Positions 38,853 to 48,355 of a DNA stretch of 64,000 bases are shown here, piece by piece. Under the pieces are notes generated by a model. It had not been told where the DNA came from and made no database searches. It saw only the letters and a program-made list of their open reading frames with translations. Within the stretch, counting starts at the first letter, position 1, and every line of letters begins with the position of its first letter. Origin of the DNA: Bacteroidota bacterium (GTDB lineage: Bacteria; Bacteroidota; Bacteroidia; Bacteroidales; JACABE01); contig JAPLDQ010000047.1 of assembly GCA_026391675.1 (NCBI GenBank), positions 1-64,000 on the forward strand. Direction: 5' to 3'. Made by a program: the position numbers and the translations under genes.

Positions 38853-39683
38853 ATGAGTTTAATCGATTTTCTGAAAAGCCGTTTATTTTTTAAGCATTTA
38901 TTATTAGCCATAGTGTTGACAATAGTAATTGTATATTTAATTATTTTTTCTTTAAGTTTTTACACGCATCATGGTGAATTCTATACTGTTCCTGATTTCA
39001 GGGGAAAACAGCCGGATGAACTCAAGGTGTATGCAGAAGAAAATGGTTTTGATTTTGTTGTAGTAGATTCATTGTATGATGCCAAGTTACCTAAAGGGAG
39101 TGTTATTTTGCAGGATCCATTGCCCAATTCAAAGGTTAAACACAGCCGGACAATGTATTTAACGGTAGTTTCATCTGAACCTGAAAAAGTAAGTATGCCC
39201 AATTTAATTGATTTATCTTTGCGACAAACTATTTCTCTCTTGGAAACTTATGGTTTACAGATAGGTTCTTTGGAATACATTCCGGATATGGCCAAAAATG
39301 CAGTATTAAAGCAAAAATATAAGGGCGTTGAAATTGAAACCGGTAAACCGATAAGAAAAGGCTCAAAAATTGATTTGGTTTTAGGACAAGGAACAGGAGG
39401 CGATAAAATGACAGTTCCTTTTCTGCTTGGAAAAAAACAAAGTGAGGTAATGAAAATACTTCGTGCATCTTCTTTAAATATTGGTACAGAAGTATTTGAA
39501 GACAGCAAGGACACGGTTCATGCCAGAGTATATAAGCAAAGTCCTGCATATGGTGCGGGTAGATTAATCAACATGGGACAAAGTATCAATGTTTGGTATC
39601 GTTCCGATAAAAAAGTAAATTTTAATGAATTGATTAAAAATTATAAATACGATTCAACAGCCAATGAATCAGATAATTTTTAA
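38853..39683 (+). CDS. PASTA-domain membrane protein
   Basis: A TTG at 38838 opens the frame, but ATG at 38853 (MSLIDFLKSR) is the likely start, giving 276 residues. A TM anchor (HLLLAIVLTIVIVYLIIFSL) is followed by three PASTA domains, each with a VPNL/VPDF start (FYTVPDFRGKQPDELKVYAE, VSMPNLIDLSLRQTISLLE, MTVPFLLGKKQSEVMKILR). PASTA domains bind peptidoglycan or lipid II. No kinase domain is present. It is followed by a T9SS cargo and rluD, a linkage common in Bacteroidota. Confidence 0.88.
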   Translation: MSLIDFLKSRLFFKHLLLAIVLTIVIVYLIIFSLSFYTHHGEFYTVPDFRGKQPDELKVYAEENGFDFVVVDSLYDAKLPKGSVILQDPLPNSKVKHSRTMYLTVVSSEPEKVSMPNLIDLSLRQTISLLETYGLQIGSLEYIPDMAKNAVLKQKYKGVEIETGKPIRKGSKIDLVLGQGTGGDKMTVPFLLGKKQSEVMKILRASSLNIGTEVFEDSKDTVHARVYKQSPAYGAGRLINMGQSINVWYRSDKKVNFNELIKNYKYDSTANESDNF

Positions 39684-39704
39684 TAAATATTCTTATTCAA
39701 CATA

Positions 39705-41639
39705 ATGAAAAAAACATTTATACTATTCAGCATATTATTCGTTAACTTTTTCTGGGCTAATTCACAGGAAATTATAACCCAGTTAGGCTCAAATCCTCAA
39801 TTACAGGGGCATTACAGGGCAAAACACAACTATAAATCAAGCAATATTGCTGTAAAATTACCCTTTATTGATGATTTTTCGAACTATACCCTTTATCCGG
39901 ATTCCAATAAATGGATGGATAATTATGTTTTTATAAATACACAATTTGCCATTTATCCACCTACCATTGGAGTGGCTACTTTTGATGCCCTGAATGACAG
40001 TGGATTTATTTATCCATCAGCTATGACTTCCCAATTTCCGGCAGATACACTTACATCAAGACCCATTCGTCTTGATTCGATTTTTCAACCCACTTTAAAA
40101 GCATTAAAACTTTCTGATTCATTGTATTTTAGCTTTTACTTTCAACCCGGAGGAGGACGTGGTAATGCATGGGAACTTTTGGGAGATGCACCTGAACCGG
40201 AAGATTCGCTTGTTCTCGAATTTTACAGTCCTGTTAGCCAGTTGTGGTCATATGTATGGAGTACCAAAGGAATGCCTTTAGATTCAATTTATTTAAAGAC
40301 AAACAGATATTTTAAATATGTTATTATACCTGTAAATGACTCCGTAAATTATTACAAAAACGGGTTTCAGTTCCGTTTTAGGAATTATTGCAGCCTGGGT
40401 AACAGCACTTCGCCAAGTACCCTTAGTAACTGCGACCAATGGAATATTGATTATGTGTATCTGGGCGTTAATCGTACAAAAAATGATACCTCACGACTTG
40501 ATTTAACATTTATCGAAAAAGCACCATCTTTTCTTAAAAATTACCAGGCGATGCCTGCCAGTCAGTTTCAGGCAAGTGATTTAAAGGACAGCTTAAATAT
40601 ATTGCTGAGTAATCTGGATGTTACAACACATACGTCTAATTATAAATATGAAATCTATGACCAGAATAATGTTCAGGTCCATACAGAAAACCGCGGACTT
40701 GAAAATATCAGCTCTTTTTGGACATCTGGTTATCAAACAGCTCCTGTTCATGCTCATCCACCGGTTTCATATAACTTTCCCCTTGCTGTTGGAAATAAAT
40801 TATGGTATGAAATCAGACATATTTTTAAAGAAGGTGTTTCACAGGATTTACGACCGGAAAATGACACAAACAGATTTATACAAAATTTTGGCGATTATTA
40901 TGCATACGATGATGGTACGGCAGAGAATGGCTATGGCTTAACTCCTGCAGGTTCTAAATTAGCCTACAAATTTTCATTAAACAAAGCAGATACCCTTGTT
41001 GCAGTGGATATGTATTTCAATCCTTCATTTAACAATGCAAACCAACAATATTTTAATTTAACAGTATGGAAAGATAGTGGCGGTTATCCCGGAGACACTA
41101 TATACCAAAGCAATCTTATTATGCCAGTATTTGAAAAAGCTATTAATAAATTTCATACTTATCTGCTCGACAGACCTTTAAAATTAGCTGCAGGAAGCTT
41201 TTATGTCGGATGGGAGCAAACTACAGACGATAATTTAAATGTTGGATTTGACAGAAATACGGCTTCACAGAATAATGTTTATTATAATTCATTCGGGTTT
41301 TGGGAAATTTCTTTTAAAAGAGGCTCACTGATGATTCGTCCGATTTTTGGACTAAATTTCTTAAATGTAAATGAAAAGGAAAAAGATATAATTACTTTTG
41401 ATATCTATCCCAATCCTTTAAGCGAAGGTAGTTTATCATTATCATTAAAAATCAAAGGATTACTAAAGGAAAAAGATTATCAACTGAAAATAATAAATAT
41501 GATGGGTGCTGTGGTTTACCAATCAGCATACCAATCCACTATTGATTTAAATCAATTGCAAAATGGTGTTTATTTTATAAACATCGTTAATATCAAAACC
41601 AGGCTACAACAGGTAAAAAAACTGATAATAGCCCGCTAA
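39705..41639 (+). CDS. Secreted protein with T9SS type A sorting domain
   Basis: A 644-residue protein with signal peptide (MKKTFILFSILFVNFFWANS). The body has beta-sandwich-like segments (IDDFSNYTLYPDSNKWMD, DDGTAENGYGLTPAGSKLAY) but no catalytic motif. The last 85 residues are a T9SS sorting domain (ITFDIYPNPLSEGSLSLSL ... LQNGVYFINI). It lies 21 bp after the PASTA gene and 29 bp before rluD, so it is probably part of that operon. Function unknown; a cell-surface role is inferred. Confidence 0.83.
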   Translation: MKKTFILFSILFVNFFWANSQEIITQLGSNPQLQGHYRAKHNYKSSNIAVKLPFIDDFSNYTLYPDSNKWMDNYVFINTQFAIYPPTIGVATFDALNDSGFIYPSAMTSQFPADTLTSRPIRLDSIFQPTLKALKLSDSLYFSFYFQPGGGRGNAWELLGDAPEPEDSLVLEFYSPVSQLWSYVWSTKGMPLDSIYLKTNRYFKYVIIPVNDSVNYYKNGFQFRFRNYCSLGNSTSPSTLSNCDQWNIDYVYLGVNRTKNDTSRLDLTFIEKAPSFLKNYQAMPASQFQASDLKDSLNILLSNLDVTTHTSNYKYEIYDQNNVQVHTENRGLENISSFWTSGYQTAPVHAHPPVSYNFPLAVGNKLWYEIRHIFKEGVSQDLRPENDTNRFIQNFGDYYAYDDGTAENGYGLTPAGSKLAYKFSLNKADTLVAVDMYFNPSFNNANQQYFNLTVWKDSGGYPGDTIYQSNLIMPVFEKAINKFHTYLLDRPLKLAAGSFYVGWEQTTDDNLNVGFDRNTASQNNVYYNSFGFWEISFKRGSLMIRPIFGLNFLNVNEKEKDIITFDIYPNPLSEGSLSLSLKIKGLLKEKDYQLKIINMMGAVVYQSAYQSTIDLNQLQNGVYFINIVNIKTRLQQVKKLIIAR

Positions 41640-41668
41640 TCTTCTGTTAACAGCCCCATTAAATTTAT

Positions 41669-42739
41669 ATGATTGAAGAAAACAGCCTTATTGAGGACGA
41701 AATTAATAGTATTTCAGAAGAGGAAGAACAAGATTTTTTTGAACATTATCGCTTTGTAGTTGATAAGGGACAGGGCTTATTGCGTATCGATAAATATCTG
41801 ATGATTCGCATTGAACACGCTACCCGTAATAAAATACAAAATGCTGCCCATGCCGGGAATATATTGGTTAATGACAAAGCGATAAAACCCAATTATAAGG
41901 TTAAACCGCTGGATGTCATTAGTATTGTTATGGCTTATCCTCCCCGTGATGTTGAGATACTGCCGGAAAATATTCCTTTGAATATTGTTTATGAAGACAA
42001 AGATTTACTTCTGTTAAACAAAACACCTGAAATGGTGGTACATCCGGGATTTGGTAATTATACCGGCACATTGGTAAATGCACTAACTTATCACCTTTGC
42101 AAGGATGGCAAAGAACTCAACGATTCCAATCGTCCGTATTTAGTTCACCGTATTGACAAAAATACTTCAGGTATATTACTGGTTGCCAAAAACGAACTTA
42201 CACAAACCCATCTTGCCCGACAGTTCTTTGATCACAGTATCGAAAGGAAATATAATGCTTTGGTTTGGGGCGATTTTAAAGAAGATGAAGGTACTATTGA
42301 AGGTAATATTGGCCGTCATCCGCGCGACAGAAAGATAATGACTGTATTTCCCGATGGAAGTGCAGGAAAAAAAGCGATTACTCATTATAAAGTAATTGAA
42401 AGATTAGGTTATATTAGCTTAATAGAATGTGAATTAGAGACAGGACGCACCCATCAGATAAGGGCACATTTAAGATACATTGGCCATCCGGTTTTCAACG
42501 ATGAAACCTATGGTGGCAATCACATCATTAAAGGAACTACGTTTACAAAATATAAACAGTTTGTCGAAAATTGTTTTAAGATAATTCCCCGTCATGCTTT
42601 GCATGCCAAATCTTTAGGCTTTATTCATCCCGGCACAGGAAAATTTATTTTTTTCGATTCCGAATTACCCTATGATATGCAGGAAGTCATTGAAAAATGG
42701 AGGAAATATTCTACGTTTAAGGCCTTAGAGGAAGAATAA
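41669..42739 (+). CDS. rluD: Ribosomal large subunit pseudouridine synthase RluD-like
   Basis: A 356-residue RluA-family enzyme. The S4 domain spans residues about 35-95 (GLLRIDKYLMIRIEHATRNK). The catalytic motif is HRIDKNTSGILLVAKN with Asp163, followed by LETGRTHQIRAHLRYIGHPV. The acidic 30-residue N-terminus is usual in Bacteroidota RluD. It likely modifies helix 69 of 23S rRNA. It closes the PASTA operon and is convergent with the glycosyltransferase genes (5 bp gap). Confidence 0.88.
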   Translation: MIEENSLIEDEINSISEEEEQDFFEHYRFVVDKGQGLLRIDKYLMIRIEHATRNKIQNAAHAGNILVNDKAIKPNYKVKPLDVISIVMAYPPRDVEILPENIPLNIVYEDKDLLLLNKTPEMVVHPGFGNYTGTLVNALTYHLCKDGKELNDSNRPYLVHRIDKNTSGILLVAKNELTQTHLARQFFDHSIERKYNALVWGDFKEDEGTIEGNIGRHPRDRKIMTVFPDGSAGKKAITHYKVIERLGYISLIECELETGRTHQIRAHLRYIGHPVFNDETYGGNHIIKGTTFTKYKQFVENCFKIIPRHALHAKSLGFIHPGTGKFIFFDSELPYDMQEVIEKWRKYSTFKALEEE

Positions 42740-42744
42740 AAATA

Positions 42745-43755
42745 TTAAATTGCCAGCTTGTCCAGATAAGCTTTTATTTCATCTGCTTTTATTTCTTTCA
42801 TGCAATGGCAAGCCTGATTTTTCCGGCAATCGTGACAAACAATATCTTTTACAAAATAGTATGCATTTTCTCCAATTGGTTTCCAACGACCAGGATGCAT
42901 AGGTTTTATAGGTGGATATATACCAATCGCATGTTTTCCTAAGGCTGCAGCTATATGTAAAGGTCCGGTGCTCGCTGCAACCAAGCCATCAGAGGCTGCA
43001 ATAAATGAAATAAATTCTGAAAGTGTTAATTTCCCGGTTAAATCTGTAATATTCTCGTATTTATCCAAAATTTCCGACTGCATCAATTCAGCTTCTTCAG
43101 CTGTAGCTGTAATAAATATTTTATATTTATCATTTGGTAATATTTCAATTAATCTGGCGAAGTTCTGCAAACCCCATTCTCTTGCACTTCCTTTGGATTT
43201 TGGATGCAGTATTAAATTAAATTTTCCTTTGTCAATTAATGAATTAAATTTATCGGACAAGGCATTTATTCTACTAAATCCATAAAAACCCTGTATTTCA
43301 ACCAGACTAAATTCGTTATCAATGCCAAGTGGTTTTAAAAGTTTTGTATTTAGTTGTGATTCGTGCAAAGTAGAGTTTTTGCGTGATAGTTTTACTAATT
43401 TGTTGCAATTGAGCCAATGATAAGTTCTGTTTGTAGTTCCAATTCTATTTTTAATATTTGCATTTTTTGCTAAACGCGCAATTTCTTTGCGTGGAAATAC
43501 ATGTATAATGGTATCAGCATTGTATTTTTTTATTTCATATACGGCATCTTTTTCTGAAAGTTTACTTATTGAAGTCCAATCTATAAATTCATCAACGTAT
43601 ATTGATGATTCAACAATGTTTTTGGTATAAGTACTTCCTAAAAAGAGGATATAAGTTTCGGGAAAATATTTTTTAATTATTCCAGCCAATGGCAAAGTTA
43701 GCATCACGTCTCCAATACTATCAGTGCGACTGATAATTAGTCGTTTGCTATTCAT
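42745..43755 (-). CDS. Glycosyltransferase family 9 (heptosyltransferase-like)
   Basis: A 336-residue GT9 enzyme with the N-terminal SRTDSIGDVMLTLPLAGII motif (the donor-site Asp is the family signature), a central LILHPKSKGSAREWGLQNFA and SDGLVAASTGPLHIAAALGK. It adds heptose or a related sugar to the LPS core from the cytosolic side. The C-terminal CHDCRKNQACHC carries four cysteines, possibly a metal site. It overlaps the upstream GT2 gene by four bases (ATGA), so they are co-translated. Confidence 0.88.
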   Translation of the reverse strand: MNSKRLIISRTDSIGDVMLTLPLAGIIKKYFPETYILFLGSTYTKNIVESSIYVDEFIDWTSISKLSEKDAVYEIKKYNADTIIHVFPRKEIARLAKNANIKNRIGTTNRTYHWLNCNKLVKLSRKNSTLHESQLNTKLLKPLGIDNEFSLVEIQGFYGFSRINALSDKFNSLIDKGKFNLILHPKSKGSAREWGLQNFARLIEILPNDKYKIFITATAEEAELMQSEILDKYENITDLTGKLTLSEFISFIAASDGLVAASTGPLHIAAALGKHAIGIYPPIKPMHPGRWKPIGENAYYFVKDIVCHDCRKNQACHCMKEIKADEIKAYLDKLAI

Positions 43756-44519
43756 TTTTGCAATTTATTATTTTGATGCAATTCTTTAAGTTTCATATAT
43801 TTCAGGAGACTGGCAAAAGCAGAAATTTTGCAAATTATAAAACCATGGTAACCGTCTAAAAACCCAAGTTTTAGAAAATAATCCCGAATAAATTTTACCC
43901 AGGGACTAAAAATTATTTTAAAAATACTTGCTTTTTTGCCTTTTCTATAGGCTTCCATTGCTGTTAAATCGGTAAATTTATTTGCCTGATTTATATGCTG
44001 TTGAATTGAAAAATACGAATAATGAAGCAAATCGCCTTTAAAACTGGCAATAGTTGAATCTTTTAGCATTATTACTTCTTCGTGAATATTTCCTTCCCAC
44101 TTTCCTCTCTGCTTGTTCCATAGCCTGAGTTTTGTATCAGGATACCAGCCACAATGATAAATCCAACTTCCGCAATAATTAGTTAACCGGTTAAAGCGGT
44201 ATGCATCTTTTGGATTATTTGAATTTTTAAATTCAATAATTTCTTTTTTAAGTGCTTCAGCTAAAACTTCGTCAGCATCTATTGAAAGGATATAATCAAA
44301 CTCAGCCAAATTATTTCCATAATTTTTAGTTTTAGCATAACCATCCCATTTTGTTTGAAAGAATTTAACGCCTATGGAGTTACAAATTTCAGCAGTTTTA
44401 TCAGTAGAAAATGAATCTACTACTACAATTTCGTCAGCAACAGCGTGTAATGAACTGATACAGCGCTGAATATTACGCTCTTCATTAAAAGTGATAATTA
44501 CTGCTGAGATTTTTATCAT
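43752..44519 (-). CDS. Glycosyltransferase family 2 (WaaE/KdtX-like)
   Basis: A 255-residue GT-A fold enzyme. AVIITFNEERNIQRCISSL and the DEIVVVDSFSTDKTAEIC segment bind the nucleotide sugar; LSIDADEVL is the DxD-type metal motif; KLRLWNKQRGKWEGNIHEEV is typical of the LPS core beta-1,4-glucosyltransferase subgroup. It is the first gene of a two-gene LPS unit with the GT9 gene. The exact sugar is not resolved. Confidence 0.87.
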   Translation of the reverse strand: MIKISAVIITFNEERNIQRCISSLHAVADEIVVVDSFSTDKTAEICNSIGVKFFQTKWDGYAKTKNYGNNLAEFDYILSIDADEVLAEALKKEIIEFKNSNNPKDAYRFNRLTNYCGSWIYHCGWYPDTKLRLWNKQRGKWEGNIHEEVIMLKDSTIASFKGDLLHYSYFSIQQHINQANKFTDLTAMEAYRKGKKASIFKIIFSPWVKFIRDYFLKLGFLDGYHGFIICKISAFASLLKYMKLKELHQNNKLQK

Positions 44520-44616
44520 AATTCAAGTTTTCAATTTCAAAAGTACATAATAAATTCTTATTTTTTTTAATTCAGAGATTTTTAAAAGAAATAATTTAAA
44601 ATAGCCCTTAAAAATA

Positions 44617-44624
44617 TATTTTTG
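44617..44624 (+). promoter_or_regulatory. -7 box upstream of the gmk operon
   Basis: TATTTTTG at 44617-44624 fits TAnnTTTG and lies 62 bp before the hypothetical gene that precedes gmk. Confidence 0.45.
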
Positions 44625-44685
44625 ACTAATTTTATCGTGATAAATTTTTAGCAGTTCTCTTTTTAAATATTAATCTTAATTTTTT

Positions 44686-45501
44686 ATGGATAAAGCAATT
44701 ATCAAGGAAAACATCAACAGACAGTTGGAAATAATTCTTGAACAAAATAATACTATTCAAGCCAATACCGGAAAAATTCCACAAATCGAAATTGATATTC
44801 TTAAGGCCAATATCCGGAAATTTTATGAGCAATATTGCGAACTTGAGCATGCAAATACCATTGCAGGTATTGATAAGTCTAAAGAAATAAAAGAAGTTAT
44901 TCCGTCAGTTATTGCTGAAATAAAGGAAACAAAAGAGAATCCATTGCTTATTGTCCATGATGAAACGAAAGCAGATGCAAAACCAGGTTTAAGTATTGAA
45001 ACTACTAGCATTTTGGTTGATGAAAAAATTGAAGTGGTATTTACACCTGAGCCCAAAGCTATTGTTGAAGAGAAAGCCTTTGAAATAAAAGAAGAAGAAA
45101 CTCCGGTTGAAATTCCGCAACCAAATGCAAAAACTGATATTCCGATTGATTTATTCGGAAATGCGCCTACCATTGCAGATAAATATAAAATTGAAAAAGA
45201 ATCGCTGAATGAAAAGCTTCAGAAAACCAAAACGGATAAAAGTATTGGTACAAGAATGCAGCATCATGCGATTAAGGATTTAAAATCGTCCATAGGTATT
45301 AACGAGAAGTTCCTGTTTATCAATGAATTGTTTAAAGGAAATATGAAAGAATACAATGAATCTATCTTAATTTTCAATAACTCAGCTAACCTGAAAGATG
45401 CCATTGATGTTTTAAACGGATTAAAGGAAAAACATATGTGGAAAGAGGATATGCCTGCTTATCTAACATTGAAAGACTTTGTTGAAAGAAAACACATGTA
45501 A
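44686..45501 (+). CDS. Conserved Bacteroidota hypothetical protein next to gmk
   Basis: A 271-residue cytosolic protein. Residues about 1-60 are helical (KAIIKENINRQLEIILEQNN); residues about 65-165 are an acidic low-complexity linker rich in E, K, P and I; residues about 185-271 are a compact C-terminal domain (KDLKSSIGINEKFLFINELF ... DFVERKH). The C-terminal domain is recurrent upstream of gmk in Bacteroidota. Function unknown. It ends one base before the gmk start region, so the two are coupled. Confidence 0.65.
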   Translation: MDKAIIKENINRQLEIILEQNNTIQANTGKIPQIEIDILKANIRKFYEQYCELEHANTIAGIDKSKEIKEVIPSVIAEIKETKENPLLIVHDETKADAKPGLSIETTSILVDEKIEVVFTPEPKAIVEEKAFEIKEEETPVEIPQPNAKTDIPIDLFGNAPTIADKYKIEKESLNEKLQKTKTDKSIGTRMQHHAIKDLKSSIGINEKFLFINELFKGNMKEYNESILIFNNSANLKDAIDVLNGLKEKHMWKEDMPAYLTLKDFVERKHM

Positions 45502-45502
45502 T

Positions 45503-46156
45503 ATGGCAGATGGTAAACTTATTATTTTTTCAGCTCCTTCCGGAGCAGGTAAAACAACGATAGTTAAACAACTATTGGCTCATTTCCCACAACTTGAATT
45601 TTCTGTTTCTGCCACCAGCAGGGCTATGCGAGAAGGAGAAATCAATGGAAAGGATTATTATTTTATTGCTGCAGATGATTTTAGGGAAAAAATAGCTAAA
45701 AATGAATTTCTCGAATGGGAAGAAGTATACAAAAATCAATATTACGGTACACTGAATTCGGAATTGCAAAGGATATGGGCAAAAGGACATCAGGTAATTT
45801 TTGATGTAGATGTTGTAGGTGGATTAAATATAAAAAATGCTTATCCTGAGAAATCACTGGCTGTTTTTGTAATGCCTCCATCCTTTGAAGTTTTAAAAGA
45901 AAGATTAACTAAACGGTCAACTGAAAGTGAGGAAAGTTTAAAAAAACGGTTGGAAAAAGCCCAATGGGAACTCAACTTTGCTGATAAATTTGATGTAATC
46001 CTGATTAATGATAAACTGGAAGAAAGCGTGAGAAAGGCGGTAGATTTGGTTGGTGACTTTTTAAAGGTAGAAGGTAGAAGGGAGAAGGCAGAAGGGAGAA
46101 GGGAGAATTCAATATACCAAGCATTTAAACTTAAATTTAAAACTCTAATTATATAA
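45503..46156 (+). CDS. gmk: Guanylate kinase with repeat-derived C-terminal tail
   Basis: Phosphorylates GMP to GDP. The frame opens at 45479, but ATG 45503 (MADGKLIIFSAPSGAGKTT) is the real start. The P-loop is SAPSGAGKTT; the GMP site is VSATSRAMREGEINGKDYYF. The core ends around residue 190 (AVDLVGDFLKVEG). The last 27 residues (RREKAEGRRENS and onward) are encoded by an AGAAGG-type repeat and do not belong to the family. It looks as though an inserted element removed the native stop and extended the protein. The enzyme is probably still active. Confidence 0.92.
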   Translation: MADGKLIIFSAPSGAGKTTIVKQLLAHFPQLEFSVSATSRAMREGEINGKDYYFIAADDFREKIAKNEFLEWEEVYKNQYYGTLNSELQRIWAKGHQVIFDVDVVGGLNIKNAYPEKSLAVFVMPPSFEVLKERLTKRSTESEESLKKRLEKAQWELNFADKFDVILINDKLEESVRKAVDLVGDFLKVEGRREKAEGRRENSIYQAFKLKFKTLII

Positions 46157-46622
46157 TACAATGTCATTCATTCTAATTTCTAAATTCTAAACTCTAATTT
46201 CTAATTTTACTAAAATGTTTAACGATTTAAAACAAAGAACCAAGAGATTTTCATTGTCAATAATTGAATTGATTGAAAGTTTACCAAATACTATTTCCTG
46301 AAGGGCAATTTCTAATCAATTAGTAAGAAGTGGAACATCTGTAGGTGCTAATTACAGAGCAGTATGTAGGGCAAGAAGCGATAAGGAATTAATTTCTAAA
46401 ATGAATATTGTACTCGCGGAAGCTGATGAATGTTGTTTTTGGCTGGAAATAATCGAAGAGAAAAAATGGAAAGACACTAAAATATTATTAAAAGAAGCGA
46501 ATGAATTAACAGCAATATTTGTTAGTTCATTAAAAACAATGAATAAAAAAATTAGTGTAGAAAGAAGAATGTAGATTTTTAATTCAGCATTCTACCTTCT
46601 ACCTTCTAAATTCTACCTTTAT
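46062..46622. mobile_element. Inverted-repeat-bounded insert carrying a four-helix-bundle gene
   Basis: The left end (46062-46110) is a purine-rich repeat (aaaggtagaaggtagaagg). The right end (46589-46622) is the pyrimidine-rich complement (attctaccttctaccttc). Both share the core AAAGGTAGAA in opposite orientation. Between them is the broken four-helix-bundle gene. The left end encodes the odd tail of Gmk, so it invaded or expanded into the gmk 3' end. No transposase is present, so movement would need help in trans. Call as a mobile element is tentative. Confidence 0.4.
46215..46574 (+). pseudogene. Four-helix-bundle protein (S23/IVS type), in-frame TGA
   Basis: The frame from ATG 46215 to TAG 46572-46574 encodes a 119-residue protein of the 23S rRNA intervening-sequence/four-helix-bundle family: RTKRFSLSIIELIESLPN, then NQLVRSGTSVGANYRAV and ADECCFWLEIIEEKKW. 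Codon 29 is TGA (46299-46301), where the family normally has Gly or Glu in the pattern xGRAISNQ; GGA to TGA is the simplest change. Either a pseudogene or a sequence error. The family is small and structural, with no established enzyme activity. Confidence 0.75.
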
Positions 46623-47204
46623 ATGAAAAAAACAGGATTATTTTTCGGTTCATTTAACCCTATACATATCGGGCATCTTGTTATAGCCAATCAAATGCTT
46701 GCTAATTCTGATATTGATGAAGTATGGTTTGTTATTTCCCCTCATAACCCATTAAAAGAAAAACAAAGTCTGCTTAAAGATTATCACAGGCTTGCCTTGG
46801 TTAAAACAGCCATTGAAGACGATCCCCGTTTAAAGGCCTGTGATATTGAATTTAAGCTTCCTCAACCATCATATACCATTCACACCCTTGTAAATCTTGA
46901 AGAACTATATCCTGACCGTTCATTTGTGCTGATTATTGGATCTGATAATCTGAATAATTTTAAAAAATGGTATAATTACGAAGAAATTCTCAGGAATTAT
47001 CAGTTATACGTATATCCCCGTCCAAATTATAATGGTGGCGAATTTGCCCATCATCCGGCTGTAAAATGGGTAGCATCACCCCTGATGGAAATTTCATCCA
47101 GCTACATCCGTAATGCAATACAACAAGGACTTTCAGTAAAATATCTCCTTCCAGAAAAAGTATTGGACTATATTCTCGAAATGCATTTTTACGAAAATAA
47201 ATAG
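46623..47204 (+). CDS. nadD: Nicotinate-nucleotide adenylyltransferase
   Basis: A 193-residue NadD that forms nicotinate adenine dinucleotide from NaMN and ATP in NAD synthesis. The nucleotidyltransferase motif is GSFNPIHIGHL at the N-terminus (HxGH), the substrate motif SFVLIIGSDNLNNFKKW is in the middle, and ISSSYIRNAI near the C-terminus is the (S/T)xxR adenylyl-binding motif. Normal length. It is directly upstream of dusB (1 bp gap). Confidence 0.95.
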   Translation: MKKTGLFFGSFNPIHIGHLVIANQMLANSDIDEVWFVISPHNPLKEKQSLLKDYHRLALVKTAIEDDPRLKACDIEFKLPQPSYTIHTLVNLEELYPDRSFVLIIGSDNLNNFKKWYNYEEILRNYQLYVYPRPNYNGGEFAHHPAVKWVASPLMEISSSYIRNAIQQGLSVKYLLPEKVLDYILEMHFYENK

Positions 47205-47205
47205 T

Positions 47206-48183
47206 ATGCTAAAAATCGGAAATATCATTATTCCTCATTTCCCGCTTTTACTGGCACCAATGGAAGACATAACAGATCCTCCGTTCAGGGTTTTGTGCAA
47301 AAAGTTCGGGGCTGATATTATGATAACCGAGTTTATTTCTTCGGAAGGCTTAATTCGTGATGTGGTAAAAAGTACAGAAAAACTCGATTTTGATGAAAGC
47401 GAGCGACCTGTAGGTATACAGATTTTCGGGCATAATCTTGAATCTATGTGCCGTGCAACGGAAGTTGCCACCGCTGCCAATCCTGATTTTATCGATATCA
47501 ACTGGGGTTGTCCTGTTAAAAAAGTAGCTTCAAAAGGAGCCGGTTCAGGCATTTTAAATGATATTCCAAAAATGCTTGAAATTACCGCTGCTGTTGTAAA
47601 GGCGACACATTTACCGGTAACTGTAAAAACCAGGCTGGGATGGGATGAACAAAGCAAACCCATAGTAGAAATAGCAGAACGCTTGCAGGATGTCGGCATA
47701 CAAGCCATCAGCATACATGGCAGAACAAAGGCACAATTGTATCATGGCGAAGCAGACTGGACACTGATTGGAGAAGTAAAAAGCAATCCACGCATGAAAA
47801 TTCCGGTTTTTGGCAACGGAGATATTGTCAGCCCTGAAAAAGCCAAAGAAATGCTTAAATACGGTACTGACGGACTGATGATAGGCAGGGCATGCATAGG
47901 AAATCCATGGATTTTCAGTGCCATTCATACATTTCTTAACACAGGAGAAATTCCACCGCCCCCATCTATAAGTGAAAAAGTAAATATCTGTAGCATCCAT
48001 TTATTAAAATCCATTGCATGGAAAGGTGAAAAAGTGGGTATAGCAGAAATGCGCAAGCATTACAGCGGATATTTTAAGAACATCCCCGATTTTAAGCCCT
48101 ATCGGATGAAGCTGGTTACGAGTACATCTCAGGATGAAATTCTGGATACACTCAATCAGATTGAAAATATGAAAATTGACTAA
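47206..48183 (+). CDS. dusB: tRNA-dihydrouridine synthase
   Basis: A 325-residue FMN enzyme reducing uridines in tRNA. LLLAPMEDITDPPFRVLCKK is the N-terminal flavin motif; NWGCPVKKVASKGAGSG carries the catalytic Cys102; VTVKTRLGWDE and AISIHGRTKAQLYHGEADW follow, and GTDGLMIGRACIGNPWIF is the phosphate-binding loop. The C-terminal helical domain is short, as in DusB. It follows nadD. A strong hairpin terminator lies downstream at 48312. Confidence 0.93.
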   Translation: MLKIGNIIIPHFPLLLAPMEDITDPPFRVLCKKFGADIMITEFISSEGLIRDVVKSTEKLDFDESERPVGIQIFGHNLESMCRATEVATAANPDFIDINWGCPVKKVASKGAGSGILNDIPKMLEITAAVVKATHLPVTVKTRLGWDEQSKPIVEIAERLQDVGIQAISIHGRTKAQLYHGEADWTLIGEVKSNPRMKIPVFGNGDIVSPEKAKEMLKYGTDGLMIGRACIGNPWIFSAIHTFLNTGEIPPPPSISEKVNICSIHLLKSIAWKGEKVGIAEMRKHYSGYFKNIPDFKPYRMKLVTSTSQDEILDTLNQIENMKID

Positions 48184-48311
48184 GTTCCACTGCTAAGCAT
48201 AGCATTCCGATTAGTAGTGTTATTCTGTTTAATAAATTGGAGGTACTAAATTGGCATCACCAATAAAAATAAATGAAAACGAATATAAGTATGAATAAAA
48301 ATCTTATTTTG

Positions 48312-48355
48312 TAAAATAGGTGGTTGCATATTGTGACTACCTATTTTATTTTTTT
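48312..48355. terminator. Bidirectional-looking hairpin terminator between dusB and ORF6N gene
   Basis: TAAAATAGGTGGT (48312-48324) pairs with ACTACCTATTTTA (48336-48348), one G-T mismatch, then a run of T. It probably ends dusB transcription. It marks the left edge of the accessory region. Confidence 0.7.

Noticed and set aside
45479-45502. TTG start for gmk inside the previous gene
   Set aside because: ATG 45503 starts at the family N-terminus, directly before the P-loop.
47235-48000. Antisense frames of 159 and 129 residues in dusB
   Set aside because: They are complementary to an intact, conserved dusB frame.
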